A DNA stretch of 64,000 nt from Rhexocercosporidium sp. MPI-PUGE-AT-0058 (lineage: Eukaryota; Ascomycota; Leotiomycetes; Helotiales): assembly GCA_020746875.1 (NCBI GenBank), contig JAGTJL010000001.1, forward strand, positions 2,046,001 to 2,110,000, read 5' to 3'. This document shows, in pieces, positions 22,972 through 36,010 of the stretch. Each line of letters begins with the position of its first letter. Position 1 is the first letter of the stretch. A program made the translations under genes and the position numbers. The notes beneath the pieces were generated by a model, which worked only from the letters and a program-made list of their open reading frames with translations, made no database searches and was not told the DNA's origin.

Positions 22972-24409
22972 TCACAACCCCACACTCCCAGTCGCAATCA
23001 AATTTAACCAAGCAGCCAACCTATACCCCGCCTTCGCAACCTGCTCCTCCACAACCCCAACAACGCCATCATAATAATCGCCCGCCAAATCCACCGCCTC
23101 GAGCGGACTCACACCTTTTGGCATCACGCTAGTGCATACGAACGCATTACTGTCGCCAGCCCAGATCATACTGCTTGCCACTGGGTCGGAGAGTTTCATG
23201 CCCGTGAGCCAGGATGCGGAGGAGGTTTTGTAGGTCCCGGATTTAATGGCGGTTGTGAGGGTGGTGGCCCACGATTTGGCGTCCGAGAGAGTGTAGCCTC
23301 CGATGAGCTTTTCCGGGATAGCGGTATCCCACTGTGGATTGTTAATGCGCTGCAGGAAAAGACTTGGTTGGTGGTGGTGGCACTTACAATGGCGTGCAGG
23401 TTTGTAGATTTTCCGTCGAAGGTTACGTCAATGTCGTTTCCGCCAACATCGAGATTCTCGTCGTGGAGTGGCTGGTGGATGTCGCCGATGAACTGAGAAT
23501 GAAATCAGAAACCAAAACTTCAATGCCTAGCTTTTGCTTCCAAGATCACGAAGGGATAACCAATATGTGAAACGCTTCCTCGAGTTTAAGACTCCAGGCA
23601 CCTAGACAGTGATGACGGATGTGAGGCTTATGGATTTGCAAGAGGCGAAAGGATAAGCTGAGAGAGTGAGTTGATACTCACATGGATAAGCATCTGTTGA
23701 ACTAATTATCAGTACATCACCCTCTCCCTGTCGGGTTTGCCATGACTAACCTTCGCAGCAATAATTCTCTCAGCCGAACTCAAGCTCGTAGTCTTGACTC
23801 TCGTTGTCTATCGTTACAAGAGATCAGTATCCCGTCTCTTCTCGCCTCATCTCACACAGAAAGTCCCTGAATTCGAAACAACAGTGTCGGAGGGAACAGA
23901 AAACTTACATAATTGCTAATCGCACTAACAACACATCCTCCCGTCCCACAATCGCGAGTGTAATCGACGCCGCACGTTGATGGCGGATTATCAAGTGTGT
24001 CGATGTAGTGGAATGGAGCTGAGAATTTACCGGCTGTTGTGTAACGGTAGGAATCCGCCTGCGGGGGTTTCAGTCCTGGGTGTGGATTTGATTGGGAATG
24101 AGAATTACCCAAGTTGCCACGGAGGCCAAGTAGTCAGTACTTGTGTCGCCAAGGATGGTCTGGAAATATGCTGTCGTTGCCGAGGATACTATTGCATATT
24201 AGATCGAGCATATAACACCCAGTGCTATAATAGAGCTAGACGGAGTAGGGAAGTGCAGAGATTGGCTCAATGCAGAAGCAATTGGAGAGAGACTGACCGA
24301 AGTTCGTCGCCACGTATGCGATGGTATCATGTCCTAGAGTTCCCCAAGCTGAGCAAACAGGCACTCCTGTTGCGAAAAGCAGAGCTGAGGATGAAAATTG
24401 GAGCTTCAT
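22972..24409 (-). CDS. Secreted S1/P1-type nuclease
   Basis: Seven exons (24409-24298, 24188-24109, 24058-23909, 23807-23751, 23693-23682, 23492-23388, 23331-22972) give 291 residues, the usual length. A signal peptide (residues 1-21, ending VCSA) is followed directly by the mature N-terminal Trp of WGTLGH, whose amino group and side chains bind zinc in this family. Other expected ligands are visible: the Asp in ATWAD, the His in FHYID, IHFIGDIHQPLHDEN (His and Asp), and LHAIWDT (His, Asp). These form the three-zinc site that cleaves single-stranded DNA and RNA. Exon 5 is only 12 nt, coding MLIH exactly between the AAK and FIGD of a conserved helix. Such enzymes are secreted scavenging nucleases of saprotrophs and pathogens. 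Confidence 0.92.
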
Positions 24410-25473
24410 CTTAAGGAGCCTTTGAAAAGTAGAATTATGGGAAAGCAACTAGCGAACTAATCAAAGTTACCGAACCTTCCTGACAGGAATCCAAGAAATC
24501 GTCAGGAGCTTTCTTTATATGTTACCATTCCTCTTACCACCAGTAGTATACACGCGTACAAGACAAATTAAGATCTAAATAAAGGTGTGCCTCAGCTCTC
24601 AAACCTGATAGGAGAATAAACTTCGACTAGGAACTACAAACGCGGCTCTCGGCCCAGAAGAAGCAGGAGCTTATTCTCACCACACTCCCCACTTTACAAA
24701 ACGATCTCCCCATCATCCCAACACCACCAATAGCCGCCCCGAATACCCCCGTTTCTCTAAAAACCCCTACCACCTAGCGTAGGGTGACCCCACAAATCTC
24801 AGCGAAAGCTTATCGAAAAGCTTGTCTTCGATTTCCCACCTTCCTGTTCCTGCCACTCCCGCATATCATCACGGCTTGCGTTATTGCAACCAAGTAAGGT
24901 TAGAGTGCGAAGAGTTTAAGGTGGTTCAGGATGGGCAAGTAACTGATCGTGGTGGGAAACGGCGGCTCCCGCTGAAATTCTGAATTGATTCGGCGAATGA
25001 AGTCTGGGAGGGGAGAGGTTCTTCCTTGAACTATAGTCGAGGGAAAGAGGGTTGGAGGGCCCAGGTAGAATTTAGTCGAGAGGAAAGGGGGGACTTGATG
25101 CCGAAGTCTCAAAAGTCTCCTTGTTGTTGGTGATACGAGATTTGAAAGAGTCGTTTCACTTGAACAAACTGGGCATGAGAGGGAATACAGCTTCGTTGAT
25201 CGCCAATTTTCTGCGACAACCGAATTGAAATAGAGCACACGAGGACGGAGACATACTATTCTGTGGTCCTGTACCGAGGCATGCTTGTTGGTGGGGTTGC
25301 GGGCCGGAATTTACCCGATCTGACAATATGTCGATGCAGTGTTCTTTCATTCTCAACACTTCATCATCTTCATCGTCAAATATGACCTTGACCCAAATTC
25401 GAAATCAGTCATATTTAAACGAAGATATTGTTCTATGGACGCTGCAATCCTCAAGTATGGACTACAGACACTG
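24410..25473. other. Interval between two minus-strand secreted-protein genes
   Basis: Contains the nuclease promoter side (24410-24900). A minus-strand open stretch (24900-25238) could conceivably be a further exon of the next gene, but I cannot support it. Confidence 0.4.
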
Positions 25474-26937
25474 TCACTCAGCAAACCCCCCCCCCCCCTT
25501 TTCAATCAGACCAACATCGATCAAGGACCACATTCTAAATGGGGTTGCCAAACAATCTGATACAACAGGAACCATCGAGCAGCACTCTCCAATAGATGTC
25601 AAGACTTCATGGAGATGGCCTTCCCGCTGTAGCAGCAATACGGACGTGGCTGTTACACTTCCCATCTTCTCGGACCTTCCGAGTCCCGGCCACAAGACCA
25701 TTTCCAAAGCCGCAACATAGATTTCCCCGCGGTTTAAGTCGCAGGTCGGGTCCCAGTCCTGATCGTACACAAGTTCGATGGCACATGTCAGAACATTCTT
25801 TAACGAACATGGTCAGCCAAGGAAGAACAATACTTGCCACCGAGGTCTCTGTTCACTTACTGCCGGCCAGGCAAAAGCACCCGCCCTCTTCACATCCTCG
25901 TCCCCTCCAATATTTAGGATGGTTGCGGATGAAATTTTAACCAGAATCTCGAGAGCGTGGTCACAATCCACAATCGTGGCGGCGTCGATTGGAGTTTCAC
26001 ACTTGATGGGCGAAGATATTGACAGAGGGGTGGCTGTTCCTGCTTCAAAGAATTCACGTGAGTATGCTTCGTAGATGGAACGGGGGAGTGCTACTCCGGG
26101 ATGGTTGTATGCTGGGTTCTGCTGTGCGGGTGGGAAGGGCTGTCTATTTGCGCAGTCAGTCCGCACGAATACCGTATCTCCTTTGCCGAGGCCACCAGGA
26201 CCTCCTATTTCACCACCCTCGAAGTTGTATTGCGGCATGTTGTAGCAGATATTGCTCTGCGAGACTGGGGCGGAGCAAGTGACCCGAGGGTCCCAGGTTG
26301 TATGATGTTTTGTTCCTTTTGTATATGATCCGCTATATTTCCGTTAGCATTTGACGGAAGTGCTCTTTGTTCTCTTCTTTAACTGCGTCTTACCATACGC
26401 CTTTCAAGATCGGAAGGAAGGTCCAGTAGCTACATTCGTTCTCGTCTAGTTTGATGGCGTATGATCGAGGGATGGGCTGTAGCTGTAGTAACCTGTATGC
26501 CACCTGTTAGTGCCGACCGAGATCACCTCGGCCTTGAGCCCGGGACTGAAGCTCGCCGATAGAGTGTATGTCGTTGTCATAGTTTCGGTGATGCTGCAAG
26601 TCATCCCTCCCTTCGTTCCGAAGCAGTATGGGTTCCTCATGAATATCTGTTCTTGGCCATAGAAGTAGGCAGTCCGAACCTGGCAGTAAGTCTCGCAGAG
26701 TGGCTTGAAATTCCCATCTGTAATGCCATGAATCTCACAATTTCCTTTGTCGTCTGCGAATTTGTAAGGTGCAGGACAGTCGTTCTCCAGATAGTCGTGG
26801 TAGAGGATAGGCTCAACGCCAGTCCAATCACATGCATTCCTCTTGATGAGATGTGTAGTGTCAAGCGGTGAAGCGGAGATTAATGACGACATGAATTCAA
26901 ACACCAGTGCTTTACTGATGATCTGGATCATGACCAT
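25474..26937 (-). CDS. Secreted Cys-rich proprotein, function unknown
   Basis: Four exons (26937-26527, 26476-26394, 26332-25861, 25797-25474) give about 429 residues. The N-terminus is a signal peptide followed by a short pro-segment ending in IKR, a Kex2-type site, after which NACDWTG begins. Later parts carry evenly spaced Cys residues (NDCPAPYKFAD, LCETYCQV, MTCSITETM, DENECSYW, SNICYN, DTVFVRTDCANRQP). The family is one I associate with secreted fungal proteins but cannot name. Intron 1 is inferred from frame, with a weak donor GTGATC and acceptor CTACAG. The last intron is read with an AAG acceptor at 25798, although a later CAG is also in frame. A 13-base C run (25489-25501) inside the last codons makes the C-terminus uncertain. 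Confidence 0.55.
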
Positions 26938-27979
26938 TTTGTCGGGTGATGGATAGAGTATGATGAAGGTACTTCAAGTAAAGAGCACTGACAGGGAAAC
27001 TGATGAGGCAAGTCTTGTCGTTCCCCGGCATATATTTGTTCTTTTCCATCGAGCAGAATCATGAGCACTGCCTGTTGAGATAGATTGCATTCTATCTATG
27101 GGTACACACCTTGCGAAATGTTCCAACAGGAGGACTCAAATGCCTATGTTGGGTGGACGGCTTCAGTTGGCCACGGATGCCAATTCTGTATTCTCTCTGG
27201 AAATACAAACCCAACAGGTGGCCTCGCCATACCGCACTACTCTTACTTCCTACGGAAAGAACAAGAACCCCACAAAGTCTTTCTATTTAACCTGTGAAAA
27301 GAGACGTAAGAATGACTAGTTGTAGAAGCGATGTCCTTGATTGTTCTGGATTGATGTGATAGGATCGATAGCTGGATAGCTTTCCTGAGAAAGTCCTCTT
27401 CTTAAATTGTTGCCACCTTGGACGTAAATGCTCTAAGCACCAAAACTTCATGCCGGAGGCCTCGTTGGTTCTCTGAACCTAAGTAGAGAAATCGATTCCT
27501 ATTTGAATATCAGGATCATGCGGAAAGTCGTTCCATATGGGTGTGACTTGGCTGAAATGTTGGTTGTTGATGAGGGCAGTAATAAGCCAATTGAATCGCT
27601 CGCTACGTTCCATCGCGGTCAAAATAACCTGTTTGAGAACAACTTCAAAGTTAGGTGAAGGTGTCATATTTCTAGATTTCTGTAGCGCTCCCCTCATTGG
27701 TCACCTCCCTCACAGTGTAACTCCAGGTGCGGAAGTGGCCCCAAGCCCGGTCTGGGCAGTGGAGGAATGCACAACACCAACACCAACGGCCCAGATGAAA
27801 CAGGCGCCTAGCCTCAATCACTCTGTTGGTAGTCAAGAGCTCGTATCACAATTAACGTTTGAGACCTCATTTTTCGCTGCTATGTTCCCGGTTTTCCATT
27901 ACTTACGAGATGTAGCTCGAGATTAATTTCGTAACCACCCAAGGCGTCCACAAACCAATATCTCGCCAGAGCATCCAAC
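26938..27979. other. 1 kb interval without a supported gene
   Basis: Short open stretches on both strands (for example 27697-27479 minus, 27537-27926 plus) overlap each other. The minus one reads somewhat protein-like but has no recognisable motif. Confidence 0.4.
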
Positions 27980-28372
27980 ATGACGCACACTATGCACAAT
28001 ACAAATAACATTGCGGTGCCTTCATCTGAGTTCGCCCAAGACACTTCAACCGTGAGTGTCGAGTCTTGCCACCAGCAACAGCAGAGTTCCCTTACTGATC
28101 TGACTGTGTAGTATGATCGCTCAGGACACCACTGCCATGACCATTACGCCAGAACATCAGATCCAGATCCAGATCTCTCATCTCCCCTCATCTCCCCTCC
28201 AAATCTCCCTCCTGCATATGGTATAATACCCAACATCACCGATGCTCGATCACGGCTACTCGTTCAGCAGCAGGTCAACGTGCCCATCTTCGAGTCTGTC
28301 GAATGGTGTGTCCTAGTGGGTATCTTCTGTTTTGTGTTCTTCGCTTTCATCACTTGGCTTGCCCTGCAATAG
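27980..28372 (+). CDS. Small tail-anchored protein with His-rich segment
   Basis: Found by reading through a canonical 60-nt intron (28052-28111: GTGAGT, branch CTGAC, acceptor GTGTAG). Exons 27980-28051 and 28112-28372 join in phase and encode 110 residues. The N-terminus is polar (MTHTMHNTNNIAVPSS). Exon 2 starts with a His-rich stretch (SGHHCHDHY) that could bind metal. An Asp/Ser/Pro-rich linker follows, then one strongly hydrophobic C-terminal helix (CVLVGIFCFVFFAFITWLAL) ends two residues before the stop. That layout is a tail-anchored membrane protein. I know no family. The clean splice and helix placement support a real gene, although it is small. Confidence 0.6.
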
Positions 28373-30634
<2,262 letters not shown>

Positions 30635-31687
30635 ATGCTCTACTGCATTGAATCCGCGCATCATGGTGTGTACAGTGTAGCTAGCTAGTCTTGCGAAGAG
30701 AAATGCAAATCGTACTTCGCCATGCTACGACAGAAAGTCTCTTCCATACTGCTACTTGATAAGCTTAAAGTTTCTCTGCAATACTGTGGAAAGAGGTTAC
30801 GTTTTTGTTACTCACAACCAATCAGACCTGTTCGTATAGAAGAAGAAAGGAAACCTACCAAGATGACACTTACAAGCGCTGCCTCAGAAACAATCCAGCA
30901 TCACGCAATCCACGCAAAATAGCACAAGTGTAATACTGGTAATCAAACACCACAATATTGACTGTCTTCTCACGACTCCCCTGATCCTTCGTCTAATCTA
31001 CCATGTTGAAAATACGCCTATTGCATGATATGTGTATAAATCACATGATCCCTCACCATTCCCATGCCCCTCCAACCTCGAGCATGGTGTCCAGCTGAAA
31101 CGCATACCATGTCCGAAGTTAGATAACTACGTCGGGAAATATAGTTTAATGAATCTGCTCTTTCCAGTTGTCCTCGCTCATCTGTCAGTGGTTTCCATAT
31201 TCCATCACCGAATCCCACAGCTAGCTTTGGGAGAGGCGAGGCAATGAGAAGGTAACCGCTCCATCAGGAAGCAGAGTCAGGCAAGTTTATTTGAAGGATT
31301 GTTGCGCTGTGCTGTACTGTTGCGTAGGGATGCAGTAGGATATGAGGGGGGTATATGCGGTTAGCTAGGAGCAGAAAAGGGCAGTGGGATAGAATGTGAA
31401 GAACGATAAAATTCTGCGATGGACACAGCCATGAAGGCTTTCAGAGGGGAGAAGCCGGGAAGGGGAAGGGAAAGGTATTCCAAGAAAGGGCTTTTGATTG
31501 TTGATTTTATCTGTGAGTTTGTGAGATGGTGAATAGATGGAGAAAGAAATGGGAGGGAAATGTGACAGGAAGATAGTTAACCTCATTCTTATTCACGGTC
31601 ATTACGATTGAAGTATCAAGGTTCAGCCTCAGCCACGGAACCATCAATTCTCAGCTTTTACTGCTCCGCGCTCTGTAGTCTACTCTA
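30635..31687. other. Intergenic interval between convergent genes
   Basis: 3' flanks of the SDR (+) and GGA (-) genes; no gene supported. Confidence 0.55.
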
Positions 31688-33853
31688 TCAAGCAATCCCA
31701 AGCGAAGAAATCTCCCCTTGTTCATTCACTGGCTGCGCACCAACCTTATAAGAAGCCTTCCATCTTAACTTCACCGAGTCGCCTTTCCCCTGCTCAACGC
31801 CGTTCAGGAAGATAACTTGTTTCACGCCGGCTTGCTCGTGCGGTTGTAGTCTGCGCCCGGTTTGTGGTTGGAGTTTGAGGTTGTAGCCCTGTTGGGGGTT
31901 AGTGTTGTGCTGGGCGCTAGATGAGGAGGCAGATGATTAGGTATTAGGGCTTGGGAGTGAAGAAAGTACCTTTGTCACTGCAGCCATAAATGTTAATTCG
32001 GATATCGGTTGGTCGGATTTACTTGAGAATGTTATGGACATGGTAATGACTGCGGGTGTTTGCGGTTCTCGAGCCGCGTGTAGCGAGATGCTGAGAGCTG
32101 TCTCGCTGACTTGAATCGTATTCGTTCCAGGAAGACCTTCTGGTAATGCCGACGAGAAAGCCCATTCATCATCATCTGTAGCCACTGGTGCTGGAGGTGC
32201 GGGTTGGTTGTTGCCAAAGTCAAACATCGAGGTGGTGGCTTGTTGTGGTGTGGCTTGGCGAGGTGATGCAAGTGCTGCGAAAGGATCGGCTGGCGGCTGT
32301 GACTTCGAAGCCTGGGCTTGTTGAAATTTCTGTTGCTGTTGTGCTTGTTGCTGTTGGAAGAGTGAGGGCTGTGGAGTGGTTGGTTTTGAATTGGCGCTTG
32401 AAGATCCAAATGCAGAAAATGAAGAGTAGTCTGGCTTCACTGGCGGTTGGGGAGGTGCTGGGGACCGGGTTGGGGTTGGTCCTCTTGCTGTACTGTGTTC
32501 CACTGTCGAGGAGATTAATGCTGGACCTGGAAGATCTTCAAACGTCAGTAGCTGCTCCAGTCATTCGGTATACAGGACTCACTCGTGTTGTTTCCAAATC
32601 CAAGAGAGATTCCACCGCCGTGTCCAAAACTGCTCTCTCCCATAGACAACCCTAATAAATCGTCCTCGAGCCCACCAGGCTGTCCAGCTGGAGCCACAGC
32701 ATCTGAACTGCTTCCATTGACCTCGACATCTCCACCAAAATCAATCAAAGATAGTTCATTGTCTGCATTCTTGCCAACTCCTGTGCTGGTGCCTAATGTG
32801 CCCTTTGCAATCTTCGCTGCTGCGTCCACATCACCCTTCTTCATGAGCTTGTATCTCTCGACTGTTCGGTGTATGCTATCATTGATTTCCAGCAATTTGG
32901 CCACCGCTTCGTGATCGTCAGACTCCTCTTCACACATCCGTTGGATCTTAGGGTGGGCACTCTGAAGTGCAGAAGCCAGCTCCTCGTAGACATCACCCTC
33001 GGTCATCACATCGCCCGCTTTAAATGACTCGAGTCGTTCCTCCAGCAGTCGAGCTTTCTGTTGGACCTTTCCGACTTCCTCTGCTGCCTTCGCCCGGTAA
33101 TCGGTCTTCTGTCGAGTATCATACCCTGCCATGATTTTCATTAATCGATTAGCCTCCTGTAAATCCTCTGGCCCACCTCGCCGAATCAATTCTTGTAGCT
33201 TGGCTGACTGGGCAGCTTTCTCTTCTTCCTCCATTTCCTCGGCAGATTTGAGGTTCTACAAGAGTTAGTAAATGCTACATTACCATTGCCGGCTCAAGTA
33301 CACTCACGTCACTGGGATTCAAGACCGCGGCATCCTCTCTTCTGACCTCTGGGAACACATATCCCTTATAGCTTAACAGCCTATGCATATCCCGAATGAA
33401 GCCCAAATCTTCCTTATACCGTGAAGTTTGACATATCGTACCCCGCCATTCCTCAATTGCCTCCAAGATCTTCATCTGCACCCTCGTCGCTCTAATCGGC
33501 GGTCTCTCGGGGAATCTCCGCACAAGCTCATTCAAGAACTCCTTCGTACTGATCTGAAGGTGAAAGGGGTATCCGCAATTCTTGACGCATATATCCAAGA
33601 GGTTGAGAGCTAGAAGGGAAACATTTGGGTTGCGGTGATTTATGTAGTTCACAATGGCCACGGCAGCTTCCCTAGGCGCATTGCCCTTCTTTGAGTTGAT
33701 CAGATCTGCCACTTCGAGGTTGACAGCGAGGTTCGGTTCGAAGTTCTCGGGACTGCAGGCCTGCTGGATGTATCGTTGGAGGTTCGAGGGGCCCGGATCC
33801 CCCATAACGCTGAAGCGGTCTCTGGCCGCCATCCTCGCGGACGCTGCCTCCAT
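31688..33853 (-). CDS. GGA-type clathrin adaptor (VHS-GAT-GAE)
   Basis: Four exons (33853-33308, 33255-32583, 32535-31970, 31888-31688) give 661 residues. Exon 1 is a VHS domain (SNLQRYIQQACSPENFEPNL through RFPERPPIRATRVQMKILEA), which recognises cargo tails. Exon 2 is the helical GAT domain (AKLQELIRRGGPEDLQEANR, then the RYKLMKKGDVD region), which binds Arf-GTP and ubiquitin. A Gln/Pro-rich hinge with acidic clusters (LIDFGG, DDLLGLSMG) follows. The C-terminal gamma-ear (ETALSISLHAAREPQTPAV, then KLQPQTGRRLQPHEQAGVK) binds accessory proteins. It acts in trans-Golgi to endosome sorting. The hinge intron (32536-32582) needs an AAG acceptor. The start could also be the Met seven codons in. 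Confidence 0.92.
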
Positions 33854-34149
33854 CTGGAGGGTTGTAGATAGCTATCACCACCGGAGAGCAATACTAGAGG
33901 ATAATTGTGGTCGTATTGTGCGCGACGAGCTGTTGGCAGAGTGAGGCGCAGAAGATGGTGGGGGAGCACGAGTGGAGAGGTCGAGGTCTCGTATCAAAAG
34001 TGAAGCCTTGGCTGACGGCCGACGTCCAAGCGAGAGGGACCGCTTGCAGGCGCCTCAAATAAACTTCGGAGTATATTTCTACAACAACAGCAGCACTTCT
34101 TCTTAATCGGTCAATCACAACACAACCTCATACCTACAAACCACCCACA
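33854..34149. promoter_or_regulatory. Shared divergent promoter of GGA and TSR3 genes
   Basis: Only 296 bp separate the two start codons, which point away from each other. It contains AC-rich leader sequence before the Tsr3 ATG and no obvious TATA box. A bidirectional housekeeping promoter is inferred. Confidence 0.5.
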
Positions 34150-35322
34150 ATGGTACGACACAAGAAAGATGGATTCTCTTCGAAAAACAGCAAGAAATAC
34201 AGCAATGCGCCGAAGAGACAAGGCCCTCGATACGACGATGAAGACCAAGAACACCCCGCATCCCGCCCCTCCTTCAAAGCAGCATGTTGGGATCTAGGAC
34301 ATTGCGACCCCAAGAGATGTTCTGGGAAGAAGTTGATGAGGCAAGGACTCATGCGCGAGCTTCACGTTGGTCAGAAACACTCAGGGGTCATCATCAGTCC
34401 GAATGCGAAACAAACCGTCTCCCCCGCCGATCGAGAGCTCATGGAACAATATGGAGCTGCTGTGGTGGAATGTTCGTGGGCTAGGATCGCTGAGGTGCCA
34501 TGGCCGAAGATTGGAGGGAAATGCGAGAGGTTATTACCATATCTGGTTGCTGCGAATAGTGTCAACTACGGCAAGCCATGGAGGCTGAATTGCGTGGAGG
34601 CGTTGGCGGCGGCATTCTATATCTGCGGGCATCCAGAATGGGCGGAACAGATTCTAGCGCCATTCTCGTATGGAGAGGCTTTCTTGGAGATCAATTCGTC
34701 GATTCTGAAGAGATATGCAGTGTGTAAAGATGAGGCGGAGATCAAGAAGGCAGAAGAAGTCTGGATGGCGAGGCTAGAAAAGGAATATGCGGATAGTAGA
34801 GGCAATGGAGAGGATGGACCGGAGACTGATATGTGGAAAGGAGGGAACTCGAATCATCGGATGCCCGTCAGCTCAGATGAGGATAATGACGAGGATCAAG
34901 ACCACGAGGAAAGTGGTGAGGAGATTGATGGAATATTTCTAGGCAAGAAGCCAGAAAAGGTCAACTTGGCAGAACCAGAGGAAGAAAAAGACCCATTCGA
35001 CATCTCGGACGAGGAGGATGACGAAGAAGAGATGGCCGAGTTGAGAAGAAAAGTCCTAGCTGCGAAGCCATTCTCGAATCCTTCGGACGCTGGCCAGAAG
35101 AAACAACCAGAAAAGATAGCTCGTCCTGTTCTACTGAAGGATGATTCGGAGGCTGAGCCAGATTCTGACAATGGAGACGATGATGAGTTTGATAACATCA
35201 TTGACGCTACGCCAGTCACGGACAGGATTGGTATCAAGGCAAAGCAGAGAAGCAAGGCAGACGAACCGCTTGCTAGTGCAGTCTTCTCAAGGACGGTTGT
35301 TGGAGCTCCTAAGAAATGGTAG
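34150..35322 (+). CDS. TSR3: 18S rRNA aminocarboxypropyltransferase Tsr3
   Basis: Single exon, 390 residues. After a basic leader the conserved core starts at FKAACWDLGHCDPKRCSGKK. It continues with GVIISPNAKQTVSPADREL, VECSWARI, GKCERLLPYLVAANSVNYG, and LNCVEALAAAFYICGH. It ends in APFSYGEAFLEINSSILKRY. This SPOUT-like enzyme transfers the acp group from S-adenosylmethionine to the hypermodified pseudouridine of 18S rRNA during cytoplasmic 40S maturation. The C-terminal third is a long acidic, disordered tail (DEDNDEDQDHEESGEE, DISDEEDDEEE), longer than in yeasts but usual for moulds. No intron. Confidence 0.95.
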   Translation: MVRHKKDGFSSKNSKKYSNAPKRQGPRYDDEDQEHPASRPSFKAACWDLGHCDPKRCSGKKLMRQGLMRELHVGQKHSGVIISPNAKQTVSPADRELMEQYGAAVVECSWARIAEVPWPKIGGKCERLLPYLVAANSVNYGKPWRLNCVEALAAAFYICGHPEWAEQILAPFSYGEAFLEINSSILKRYAVCKDEAEIKKAEEVWMARLEKEYADSRGNGEDGPETDMWKGGNSNHRMPVSSDEDNDEDQDHEESGEEIDGIFLGKKPEKVNLAEPEEEKDPFDISDEEDDEEEMAELRRKVLAAKPFSNPSDAGQKKQPEKIARPVLLKDDSEAEPDSDNGDDDEFDNIIDATPVTDRIGIKAKQRSKADEPLASAVFSRTVVGAPKKW

Positions 35323-35644
35323 CACAATGAAATACTTGCGAGCATCATTGCAGAATCCAGTAGAGCCAATGTGGTTTCGAGTTGTATCGAGTCTTGACGC
35401 CAGTGCGTCAAACACTTGTTGTGATTGTTCTTGTTACTTCGTCTCGAGCCAGAAAAAGGGTGGCATCTTAAAGTATTAAAGAAGGGCACTACATCACCAT
35501 CTTCGTCAATTTGGACAGAAACGGAAACAGTAGTAGCTTCCCATCACTATCAGCTGATTCAGCCACGAAATAGTCTTTGCTGATCGTTGCTTTAACTTCA
35601 TATTCCCCTTCTCCATTTTCTTTTACTGCCACTGCGGTAGCACA
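35323..35644. other. Short intergenic interval
   Basis: 3' flank of TSR3 and 5' flank of the small F-box-like frame; nothing else seen. Confidence 0.5.
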
Positions 35645-36010
35645 ATGTCACTTCTCTTCATTCCAATGGAAGTTCTTGTTAAGAAATTATCAAACAGGAA
35701 ACTTGAGCTTGTCAACCTTGACCACACGGTTCGCACATGCCGCCGCCTTCATGAGATCGGCATTCTACCCAATACACTAAAGAAGCTTTCAAGTATCGCC
35801 GTAGTCGACAAATACGAGTGGGGAGACGATGCAGATGAAGTGCCCGAGTGGGACGTCTGTCGAATGACGAGAACTGTTGAAATTTACTGCTCCACTGATG
35901 TAATTGAAACAGTCGAGAAGGCTGGGGTCAGTTCGAAACTACTGCTAAACCCGCCAGTCAAGAAAGTGTGGCTACGATCATGTAACGGAGTCCGATGGAT
36001 ATATATTTAG
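35645..36010 (+). CDS. Short F-box-like protein or fragment
   Basis: The 121-residue frame begins MSLLFIPMEVLVKKLSNRKL and continues with DHTVRTCRRLHEIGILPNTL, the spacing of an F-box-like start (compare the F-box gene at 18-19 kb). It then runs into a region with no clear leucine-rich repeats and stops early. F-box proteins of this kind are usually 350-500 residues, so this is probably a truncated or degenerating copy. I found no convincing downstream exon. Confidence 0.4.
   Translation: MSLLFIPMEVLVKKLSNRKLELVNLDHTVRTCRRLHEIGILPNTLKKLSSIAVVDKYEWGDDADEVPEWDVCRMTRTVEIYCSTDVIETVEKAGVSSKLLLNPPVKKVWLRSCNGVRWIYI

Noticed and set aside
26440..26530. Possible frameshift in the secreted Cys-rich protein
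   Set aside because: An intron starting GTGATC at 26526 and ending CTACAG keeps the frame, so a break is not required.
27537..27926. 129-codon plus-strand open frame and the overlapping minus frame 27697-27479
   Set aside because: They overlap, neither shows family features, and no splice model extends them.
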